From positions 1 through 5,401 of the forward strand of contig JAHWKS010000465.1 of assembly GCA_019347795.1 (NCBI GenBank): a stretch of DNA of 5,401 nt, given 5' to 3'. The notes under the pieces were generated by a model. It was given only the letters and a program-made list of their open reading frames with translations. It made no database searches and had not been told where the DNA came from. Made by a program: the position numbers and the translations under genes. Numbering within the stretch: the stretch's first letter is position 1; the number at the start of each line of letters is the position of its first letter. The stretch comes from Planctomycetota bacterium (GTDB taxonomy: Bacteria > Planctomycetota > Planctomycetia > Pirellulales > Pirellulaceae). Of the stretch, positions 1-5,401 are shown in pieces.

Positions 1-1512
1 TACTGCAACGTCTCCGACGCCTGGATGCTCCCCAGCAAGTGGCGGCGCGCCGCCGTCGGCGCGGCAGGCATGTACGTCGAACTGGCGCTGGCGGCCGTCG
101 CCACGTTCCTGTGGTGGTTCACCAATCCGGGAATCCTCAACGCGCTCTGCCTGAACGTGATGTTCGTCTGCTCGGTGGGCACATTGGCGTTCAACGCCAA
201 CCCGCTGATGCGGTTCGACGGCTATTACATCCTGGCCGACCTGCTGGAGATCCCAAACCTGCGGCAAAAGGCGTCGTCGGTGCTGACGCGCACGCTGGCG
301 GCGATGACGCTCGGCCTGCGGGCGGCGCCTGACCCGTTTCTGCCGCAGCGGCGCCGGGAATTATTCGCGGCGTATGCGGTGGCGGCGGTCGTTTATCGCT
401 GGGTGGTGACGTTTTCGATCCTGTGGTTTCTCTGGAAGGTGCTCGAGCCGTATGGTCTGAAGGTCATCGGTCAGGGACTGGCGGCGATGTCGGTGATCGC
501 TCTGCTGTTGCAGCCGATGATACGGGCGGTGATGTTTCTTAAAACGGCGGGAAGGTGGGAGCGCGTGAAAAAGTTACGACTTTCGGTGACGCTGCTGCTG
601 GGCTCGGCCGTCGTGCTCGCCGTGCTCTACCTCCCCTTGCCGCACTATGTGATGTGCTCGCTCACGGTCGAGCCGCGCGACGCGGAGTTCGTGTACGTCG
701 ATTCGCCGGGACGGCTCGCGGCGGTGCACGCGGCGCCGGGAGATTACGTCGCCGCCGGACAGCCGCTGGCGACGCTGGAAAACGTCGAACTCGAACTTCG
801 CCTGCAGCAGCTTGCCGGGCGACGAGCCGAATTGACGACGCGCCTCGCCGGCCTCCGCCGCGCCGCCTTCGGCGACGAACGGGCCGCGCAGGAAGTCGCC
901 GAGGTGGAGAGCGCGCTGAGGGCGATCGACGAGCAGCTCGCGCGGCGGCGCCGCGACCTGGAGCGTCTGACGATCACCGCCCCCGTCGCGGGCACGCTCA
1001 TCGCTCCGCCGGCGGTTCTTCCGCCGGCGCCCGACGACGCGCGCCTCTCCGGCTGGTCCGGCGTTCCGCTGGACCAAGAAAACCTCGGCGCCTGGCTGGA
1101 GCACGGCGTGCTGCTGGCGCAGGTCGGTGATCCTCGCCGCCTGGAAGCCGTGCTCGCGGTCGATCAGGGCGAGATCGAATTCCTCCGTCCCGGGCAGCAA
1201 GTCGATCTCGTCCTGGCGCCGTCGCGCACCCAAAAGATTACCACGCAGTTGGAGCACGTCTCCGCCGCGCAGATGCTGGCGGCCCCGAAGTCGCTCACCA
1301 GCCGCGGCGGCGGAACGCTCGCCGCAGTCGATGACGCCGCCGGCGGCCTCCGCCCGCTTCAAGCCACCTGGCAGGCCAGCGCCCCCTTCACGGACGACGC
1401 CGGCCTGCTCGTTCCCGGCGTCACCGGCCGCGCCCGCATCCACGCCGGCCGCCAAACCCTCGGCCAACGCCTGTGGCGCACGCTCTGCGCCACGTTCAAC
1501 TTCGAGCTATGA
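1..1512 (+). CDS. M50-like / HlyD-like membrane fusion protein, 5'-truncated
   Basis: The reading frame is open from the first base, so the true start lies upstream; 503 residues are visible. The first half is membrane-embedded, with hydrophobic segments at about residues 18-40, 44-66, 122-146, 152-180 and 193-212 (counting the first visible Tyr as 1). The motif NPLMRFDGYY at 67-76 resembles the second metal-binding motif of M50 zinc metalloproteases, Asp73 being the presumed zinc ligand; the HExxH half would lie upstream and is not seen. The second half resembles HlyD-type periplasmic adaptors: a split lipoyl-like domain at about 230-260 (VDSPGRLAAVHAAPGDYVAAGQ) and 322-334 (LTITAPVAGTLI), separated by a charged coiled-coil hairpin at about 261-321, then a beta-rich part at about 370-420. 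Known relatives are annotated as putative peptide zinc metalloproteases or HlyD-family secretion adaptors. Substrate and export partner are unknown. Its stop overlaps the stop of the convergent protease gene. Confidence 0.85.
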   Translation, partial: YCNVSDAWMLPSKWRRAAVGAAGMYVELALAAVATFLWWFTNPGILNALCLNVMFVCSVGTLAFNANPLMRFDGYYILADLLEIPNLRQKASSVLTRTLAAMTLGLRAAPDPFLPQRRRELFAAYAVAAVVYRWVVTFSILWFLWKVLEPYGLKVIGQGLAAMSVIALLLQPMIRAVMFLKTAGRWERVKKLRLSVTLLLGSAVVLAVLYLPLPHYVMCSLTVEPRDAEFVYVDSPGRLAAVHAAPGDYVAAGQPLATLENVELELRLQQLAGRRAELTTRLAGLRRAAFGDERAAQEVAEVESALRAIDEQLARRRRDLERLTITAPVAGTLIAPPAVLPPAPDDARLSGWSGVPLDQENLGAWLEHGVLLAQVGDPRRLEAVLAVDQGEIEFLRPGQQVDLVLAPSRTQKITTQLEHVSAAQMLAAPKSLTSRGGGTLAAVDDAAGGLRPLQATWQASAPFTDDAGLLVPGVTGRARIHAGRQTLGQRLWRTLCATFNFEL

Positions 1513-3753
1513 CCACAGCTCTGCCAGCGACTCGGCCAGAAGGTCGCCCTCGTCGATGCCGTCGTCGCCGGCGAAGCTCGCCATCGCCTCGTCCAAGGCC
1601 GTGAAGCTGTCGTTGAGATCGCCGGGGCTGTGTGCCTCGGGGACAGGCACCGTCCAAAACAAGGCGTCTGCGATGTCCTCGGCTTCGCTGGAAAGTGCGT
1701 CCACCGCCATCGCCGCGAGTTGCGGAGCCACCTCGGGCCCACGGTTGGCGAAATCGCCATTGTGCGGCGTCTGCAGCGGGATCGACTGCGTCGTGTCCAC
1801 GTCCGGCGTCGAAATTGCCGCATTCGCCCTCGAAGCGAACACGCCGGTGGACTGCACGACGAACCACGGCGTCCTCCAATAGTTCGACCCAGCCAGGGTG
1901 GGGTCGGAATAGAGGGCCCTCGCGCGCCGAACCGCCGCGTCGGCGTTGGCCAAGCCGTGGCCGTAGGTCGTGTCTTTGCCGTAGGCGCCCAGGTCCATCG
2001 CGGTGTCTGTAATGATGCTCCGGACCTGGCCGGCGGTCAGATTGGGGTTCGCGCTCCAGACCAGCGAGGCGATCGCCGCCATATTCGGGTTGGCCGCGGA
2101 GGTGCCGCCGAAACTGCTCATATTGCCGCTGGCGGCCGAGGAGAACGTCGTCGCCAGCACGTCGGTCGGCGCGACGATGGTCAGGTTCGTGCCGCGGTTG
2201 GAATAGCTGGCGAGGTTCACGCTGCTGGCGTTGGCCATGCCGGCGACGATCGTCGCCGTTCGCTGCAGGGCGCCGACTGACATCACGTTGCCGTGGTTGG
2301 TCTGCAGTCTGGCGACTCCGCTGACGCTGGTGAGGTAGTCGAGATCATTCAAGTTGCCCCCCGGACCGCCGTTCCCCGCTGCAATGGCGAATAGTGCATA
2401 ATTCGACGCGCCGCTGATGAGGCTTTCCAGTTGCGCCTGCGTTCCGCCGTTGTTGAGCCAATTCTCCCCCTGGATGCCGCCCTGGAACACCACCTTGCGG
2501 CCGGTGGCCTGAGCGTAAGCCAGCGCGTCGCCGATGGCGGTCTGCAGGCTCACGCCGTTGTAGACGTCAGTCACGTAGACCTTGCTGTACCAGTTGATCC
2601 CCGCGCCGAAGTCGGAGTTCTTCGGCGTTGAGGCCATGACACTGATCGCCTTGTGCCCGTGCCCGTAGCTGCCGACGAGGTTGTCATCGTCACTGGAGTC
2701 GGTGATCAGCCGCCACGCGCCGATGTCGGTGATCGAGCCGGGATCCACCTTCGAGCTGTCCGGCAGCACGCCCGTATCGAGCGACACCAGCAAGACATTG
2801 TGCGGGGAGCCTTTTGTGAACCGCCAGGCATTAGGCGTGTCGGTCACGTGCAGGTTCCATTGATCGTCAAAGCGGTCATCGTTGGGCTGGACGGCCAGAT
2901 TGACCGTCTGTGTCGCGAAATAGCTGAAGTAGGGATACTTCGTCAGCGTCGTGTAGTAGCTGAACTGCAGCTTCTCGATGCCCGTGAAGTAGATCTCCCG
3001 GCCGTCGGTAAGGCGGACGTAATCGACGGCCGAACCCTGATAGATGGCCTGTCCGCCCGCGGTGGGACTGAAAGAGCTGAGGCTCATTCCGTTGATGGAG
3101 GCGACGCTGCTGGGATTCAGGTTGAACGAGAGCGTATCGGTCCCGCCGGCGCCGTGCACGATCATGGCGTCGCCGCTCAAGCTGGAAAACGAGAACGTCT
3201 CTCCCTGGTACGAGCCTTTAACTTCGCTGCCGCCGCGAACGTCGATCGTCCGGCTGGCGGACTGATAGGTCAGACCGTTGGACAACTGGGCCTTCGCCCG
3301 AATCTGATAGACGCCGGCGGCGAGTTCCCAGAACCAACCCGCCAGCGGGACGACCGCGTCGGCCATTTGGGCGGCGGCAAAGGTTTTGAGGGTGGCCGCC
3401 TTCGTCGCCCCCTGCCACGCTTCGATGGCCACCTGGCTGACGTTCGCCGAGAGCCATCCCGTATTGAATTCATAATCGACCCGCAACGCGCCCCCCTGGA
3501 ACACGCGGTCCTGGGCGCCGTCCCCCGCGGCGTCCGTGACGGTGAACTCGCGAAATCCCGGGAAACTCGCAATTTTGAGATGGGGCTGAACGCTGAATGT
3601 GGCGGCGCTGGAGAGTGCGCCGAAAGCCATCATCCTGCGCTCTTCCAGGACTTCCAGCCCCGGGCGATATCGCGACGGCGTCTTGAACCGGCGCCCCTGA
3701 GAAAGACGGCTGAGTAAACGAGTTGCCCGACGGGACGATCTCACGCTCTTCAT
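1507..3753 (-). CDS. Subtilisin-family (S8) serine protease, exported, planctomycete type
   Basis: This is a 748-residue serine endopeptidase of the S8 family. The catalytic domain covers about residues 295-615. Asp326 lies in LLVSLDTGV, His365 in YGHGHKAISVMAS, the oxyanion Asn461 in IAAGNGG, and Ser552 in FGGTSAANPNMAA, so all active-site residues are present in the expected order. The lead-in QWNLHVTDTPNAW at 298-310 is also typical of the family. The N-terminus is rich in Arg and has LEVLEERRMM at 33-42, resembling the LEPR-XLL-type motif of planctomycete surface and exported proteins; no classical signal peptide is obvious. Residues about 45-175 look beta-rich, possibly Ig-like, and 185-265 contain a GGTDTLSF patch of unknown role. 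The tail (about 685-748) is acidic and Ala-rich, with no recognisable anchor or dockerin. The start is supported by an AGGAG six bases upstream. The fold family is sure; substrate and location are inferred. Confidence 0.93.
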   Translation of the reverse strand: MKSVRSSRRATRLLSRLSQGRRFKTPSRYRPGLEVLEERRMMAFGALSSAATFSVQPHLKIASFPGFREFTVTDAAGDGAQDRVFQGGALRVDYEFNTGWLSANVSQVAIEAWQGATKAATLKTFAAAQMADAVVPLAGWFWELAAGVYQIRAKAQLSNGLTYQSASRTIDVRGGSEVKGSYQGETFSFSSLSGDAMIVHGAGGTDTLSFNLNPSSVASINGMSLSSFSPTAGGQAIYQGSAVDYVRLTDGREIYFTGIEKLQFSYYTTLTKYPYFSYFATQTVNLAVQPNDDRFDDQWNLHVTDTPNAWRFTKGSPHNVLLVSLDTGVLPDSSKVDPGSITDIGAWRLITDSSDDDNLVGSYGHGHKAISVMASTPKNSDFGAGINWYSKVYVTDVYNGVSLQTAIGDALAYAQATGRKVVFQGGIQGENWLNNGGTQAQLESLISGASNYALFAIAAGNGGPGGNLNDLDYLTSVSGVARLQTNHGNVMSVGALQRTATIVAGMANASSVNLASYSNRGTNLTIVAPTDVLATTFSSAASGNMSSFGGTSAANPNMAAIASLVWSANPNLTAGQVRSIITDTAMDLGAYGKDTTYGHGLANADAAVRRARALYSDPTLAGSNYWRTPWFVVQSTGVFASRANAAISTPDVDTTQSIPLQTPHNGDFANRGPEVAPQLAAMAVDALSSEAEDIADALFWTVPVPEAHSPGDLNDSFTALDEAMASFAGDDGIDEGDLLAESLAELWS

Positions 3754-3759
3754 CTCTCA

Positions 3760-3764
3760 CTCCT
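3760..3764 (-). promoter_or_regulatory. Shine-Dalgarno sequence of the S8 protease gene
   Basis: On the minus strand the sequence reads AGGAG, then six bases, then the ATG at 3753. This fixes the start of the 748-residue protein rather than the internal Met codons at residues 41-42. Confidence 0.7.
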
Positions 3765-3792
3765 GGAAACAAGGGTCATCCCTCGTCCTGAC

Positions 3793-3816
3793 CGCGCCCG
3801 CAATTTGCGGGGCGCG
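3793..3816. repeat. GC-rich stem-loop in the dismutase-protease gap
   Basis: An inverted repeat centred on position 3804 pairs 3793-3802 with 3806-3816, with one bulged G at 3812 and a tiny loop (ATT). It lies in the 130-base gap between the dismutase stop and the protease start. It is not followed by a T-run on either strand, so it is not a standard intrinsic terminator. It could still cap the 3' end of the dismutase mRNA or sit in the 5' leader of the protease mRNA. The structure is directly visible; its role is inference. Confidence 0.45.
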
Positions 3817-3855
3817 CTTCCGTATGAGCGAAGCGTGAAAACGAAACGTTTGTTA

Positions 3856-3892
3856 CAGCCGTGAGCGCGCAATTGGCGGGTCGTCACGGCTG
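3856..3892. repeat. 9-base inverted repeat spanning the dismutase stop codon
   Basis: CAGCCGTGA at 3856-3864 is the exact reverse complement of TCACGGCTG at 3884-3892, with a 19-base spacer. The inner edge of the right arm is the TGA stop of the dismutase gene (complement of 3884-3886), so in the mRNA the last codons would form one arm of the hairpin. The long loop and absence of a U-tract make it a poor intrinsic terminator; it may protect the mRNA end or be chance. Confidence 0.35.
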
Positions 3893-4603
3893 AGCGCGGA
3901 ACCGCGCGTTGGCTTGGTCCCAATCGATGTGATTGATGAACTTCTCGACGTAGTCGGCCTTGCGGTTTTGGTAGTCGATGTAGAAGGCGTGCTCGTAGGT
4001 GTCGATCACCACCAGCGGGACGGCCATCCAAAGGACGCCCATGGCGTGTTCGTCGCTAACCACGTTGTAGAGCTTCCCATTGACGGGATGCTTGACGAGC
4101 ATGGCCCAGCCGGCCGCCTCCTTGGCCGAGTTGATGAAGTCGCCGGCCCACTTCTCGACGGAGCCGAAGCGGTTCTCGATGGCCTTGCGAACCTCCGCCG
4201 CCGGATCAGGCGCCTTGGGCGCCAGACCGTCGAAGTACATCTCGTGCAGCACCACGCTGTTTCCCTTGCTGTTGACGGCCCGCTTGAGCGCGCCGTACGC
4301 GGCCGGATTCAGCGACTCGCCGGACTTCACGGACTCTTCGATGGCGGCGTCGGCGGCGACGTATCCCTTCAGCGCGCCGCCGTAGTGGGCCGTGTGATGC
4401 GGCGCGATCTGCTCGGCGCTCAGGAAGCCGGGAATCGAGGCGTGCTTGAGCGGCTTCGGCTTCCCCGTGACCAGTCCGCTGTGTGCGAAATCGAGTCCGC
4501 GCCCGAGGGCGTCGCCCGCTTCGGCAAGTCCCCCCACGAGCATGTTGCCGGCCACGGCGCCCGACGACAGGAATACGAAATCGCGACGTGAAAAGTGATC
4601 CAT
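3884..4603 (-). CDS. Tat-exported Fe/Mn-type superoxide dismutase, divergent
   Basis: This 239-residue protein belongs to the Fe/Mn superoxide dismutase family, which converts superoxide to oxygen and hydrogen peroxide. The N-terminus has a twin-arginine motif (SRRDFVFL, 5-12), a hydrophobic stretch and a possible AEA cleavage site at 27-29, so export of the folded, metal-loaded enzyme is predicted. Metal ligands by motif are His69 (APHHTAHYGG), His120 (VVLHEMYF), Asp201 and His205 (IDTYEHAFYIDYQNR). The C-terminal DYVEKFINHIDWDQANARF also fits. Departures from the E. coli enzymes are notable: the usual WEH tryptophan is Tyr203, the Trp after the second ligand region is Phe124, the position of the gateway Tyr34 is Ala77 in an ungapped alignment, and the usual active-site Gln region reads SDEHAMG, with His186 the likely substitute as in some His-type dismutases. 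The metal cannot be decided from sequence. Without the signal the length is about the family norm. The start is supported by a good AGGAG. Confidence 0.92.
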   Translation of the reverse strand: MDHFSRRDFVFLSSGAVAGNMLVGGLAEAGDALGRGLDFAHSGLVTGKPKPLKHASIPGFLSAEQIAPHHTAHYGGALKGYVAADAAIEESVKSGESLNPAAYGALKRAVNSKGNSVVLHEMYFDGLAPKAPDPAAEVRKAIENRFGSVEKWAGDFINSAKEAAGWAMLVKHPVNGKLYNVVSDEHAMGVLWMAVPLVVIDTYEHAFYIDYQNRKADYVEKFINHIDWDQANARFRAQP

Positions 4604-4610
4604 GTTCGTT

Positions 4611-4615
4611 CTCCT
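4611..4615 (-). promoter_or_regulatory. Shine-Dalgarno sequence of the superoxide dismutase gene
   Basis: On the minus strand an AGGAG lies seven bases before the ATG at 4603. It supports the start that includes the complete Tat signal. Confidence 0.75.
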
Positions 4616-4817
4616 GTTGGCGAATGAGCGTCGGCGAAGCGCGATTCGCAGCGTGCCGCGATGCTCCGTTGATGGAACTTATCATCACGTGCCGGCGACC
4701 GCAAAACAACCCGATCTGCATCTCAGAAGCAGCGCCCCGATTCGCGGCAAGGGTCCACCACATCAGATTCTTGATTTCGCTTTCGCGCCCCGGCTCTCCA
4801 CATCACGCCCAATCGAA

Positions 4818-4854
4818 CTGCCGCGCGAGGCGGTAGGTCTCGGAGGCGTCTCCG
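4818..4854. repeat. Two adjacent small hairpins
   Basis: The first pairs CTGCCGC (4818-4824) with GCGGTAG (4830-4836), with one G-U pair and a five-base loop. Four bases later CGGAG (4841-4845) pairs perfectly with CTCCG (4850-4854) around the loop GCGT. They could belong to a structured RNA or leader, or be a by-product of GC richness; no known RNA family is recognised. Confidence 0.3.
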
Positions 4855-4922
4855 GCGGACTGGCCTTCGCGGCTGCCAAAGCTTCTACGCAACGTGGTCG
4901 TTTGCGCACGACATTTGCTACA

Positions 4923-4996
4923 GTATTGGGCGCACCCGTATTGGGCGCACCCGTATTGGGCGCACCCGTATTGGGCGCACCGTATTGGGCGCACCC
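4923..4996. repeat. Tandem repeat, five copies of a 15-base unit
   Basis: The unit GTATTGGGCGCACCC occurs at 4923-4937, 4938-4952, 4953-4967, 4968-4981 and 4982-4996. All copies are identical except the fourth, which is 14 bases because it has lost one C from its terminal CCC. There are no spacers, so it is not CRISPR. The array ends 23 bases before the ATG of the site-2 protease gene. Each unit contains GGG-CGCA-CCC, able to form a small 3-bp hairpin, and a TTGGGC resembling a weak -35 box. Near-perfect identity suggests recent expansion by replication slippage. Confidence 0.95.
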
Positions 4997-5019
4997 GTCA
5001 CGTTCGATAAAGTAAACTC

Positions 5020-5401
5020 ATGCGTTGGTCGCTCAAGATTGCCCAGGTCGCCGGGATCGGCATCTTCATCCACTGGACGTTTCTCATTCTCCTGGCGTGG
5101 ATCGCCTGGATGCGGATGGGCGCCGGCGACGACGTGCTGGGCGTCTTGCACAGCATCGGGTTGGTGCTGGCGCTCTTTGGCTGCGTTGTACTGCATGAGC
5201 TGGGGCACGCGCTGACCGCCCGCCGCTACGGCATTCCGACCCGCGACATCACGCTGCTCCCCATCGGCGGCGTGGCCCGGCTGGAACGGATGCCTGAAGA
5301 GCCGTGGCAGGAGTTCTGGGTCGCGGTCGCCGGGCCGGCGGTGAACGTCGTGATCGCCGCCGTGCTGTTCGGGCTGTGGGTCGGGGGGCTGTGGCTGACG
5401 A
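5020..5401 (+). CDS. Site-2-type intramembrane zinc metalloprotease (M50), 3'-truncated
   Basis: The first 127 residues are visible and the frame runs off the window. The active-site motif HELGH at 59-63 (zinc ligands His59 and His63, catalytic Glu60) sits in a hydrophobic segment at about 42-62, as in site-2 proteases that cut substrates within the membrane. A first membrane helix spans about 10-30 after the typical opening [29 protein letters not shown] at 79-92 and [14 protein letters not shown] at 101-114 are further hallmarks of the Rip3/SpoIVFB-like branch, many members of which carry C-terminal CBS domains; that part and the LDG-type third ligand would lie beyond the window. The ATG at 5020 is the first possible start because an in-frame TAA lies at 5008-5010. 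There is no clear Shine-Dalgarno sequence. Substrate is unknown; such enzymes often release membrane-bound anti-sigma factors. Confidence 0.92.
   Translation, partial: MRWSLKIAQVAGIGIFIHWTFLILLAWIAWMRMGAGDDVLGVLHSIGLVLALFGCVVLHELGHALTARRYGIPTRDITLLPIGGVARLERMPEEPWQEFWVAVAGPAVNVVIAAVLFGLWVGGLWLT

Larger units (their letters stand above)
4604..4922. other. Divergent intergenic region, no supported gene
   Basis: This stretch, together with the repeat array that follows, separates the leftward dismutase gene from the rightward site-2 protease gene, and should contain at least the dismutase promoter. No strong sigma-70-like promoter is evident; a weak minus-strand pair is TTGTTT (4704-4709) and GATAAG (4678-4683), but the 20-base spacing is poor. 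A short inverted repeat, TGATG (4670-4674) and CATCA (4683-4687), overlaps this possible -10 and could be an operator or chance; a CACGTG palindrome follows at 4686-4691. Two small perfect or near-perfect hairpins lie at 4818-4854. The open frames crossing it have no recognisable motifs and depend on the tandem repeat. Confidence 0.5.

Noticed and set aside
574..1467. A 297-codon minus-strand open frame opposite the first gene
   Set aside because: It is antisense to the well-supported M50/HlyD-like protein and shows no domain or membrane pattern of its own.
2653..3717. A 354-codon plus-strand open frame opposite the S8 protease
   Set aside because: It lies antisense to a protease with a full catalytic triad, and its translation is a motif-free Arg/Val/Gly-rich sequence typical of a shadow frame in GC-rich DNA.
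3793..3816. Intrinsic (Rho-independent) terminator
   Set aside because: The hairpin is strong but no T-run follows it on either strand.
4803..4994. A 63-codon minus-strand frame with CAQYG repeats
   Set aside because: Its N-terminal half is again only the tandem array, and there is no supporting homology or ribosome-binding site that I can see. A tiny gene cannot be fully excluded.
4923..4996. CRISPR array
   Set aside because: The units are only 15 bases, directly abutting without spacers, and no cas gene is present.
4602..5015. A 137-codon plus-strand frame ending in VLGAP repeats
   Set aside because: The repeats are simply the translated 15-base tandem array, the 14-base copy breaks the periodicity, no ribosome site supports it, and the rest has no recognisable motif.

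Overview
The window looks like chromosomal DNA from a planctomycete, probably of the Pirellulales type. It is GC-rich. The long minus-strand protease carries an arginine-rich N-terminus followed by an LEVLEERRMM motif, which resembles the LEPR-XLL-type N-terminal motif common in planctomycete exported proteins. The first gene joins an M50-like membrane region to an HlyD-like adaptor, an arrangement also frequent in that phylum. This assignment is inference from protein style; no rRNA or other marker is present.

Layout: (1) positions 1-1512, plus strand: the C-terminal 503 residues of a membrane protein with an M50 metalloprotease-like part and an HlyD/biotinyl-lipoyl adaptor part. (2) positions 1507-3753, minus strand: a complete 748-residue subtilisin-family (S8) protease that converges on gene 1, with the two stop codons overlapping. 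(3) positions 3754-3883: a 130-base gap with two inverted repeats. (4) positions 3884-4603, minus strand: a complete, divergent Fe/Mn superoxide dismutase with a Tat signal. (5) positions 4604-5019: a 416-base divergent intergenic region with small hairpins and a five-copy, 15-base tandem repeat. (6) positions 5020-5401, plus strand: the first 127 residues of a site-2-type intramembrane zinc metalloprotease, running off the window.

All four genes act at or beyond the cytoplasmic membrane: two membrane proteins and two exported enzymes. There is no clear operon or shared pathway. The protease and dismutase share a strand but are separated by structured DNA and each has its own Shine-Dalgarno sequence, so separate expression is plausible.

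I found no RNA gene, CRISPR array, insertion sequence or integrase, and no convincing evidence of a wholly new system. The points most worth a second look are the tandem repeat in front of the site-2 protease, the altered active-site surroundings of the dismutase, and the unusual histidine motif of the S8 protease.
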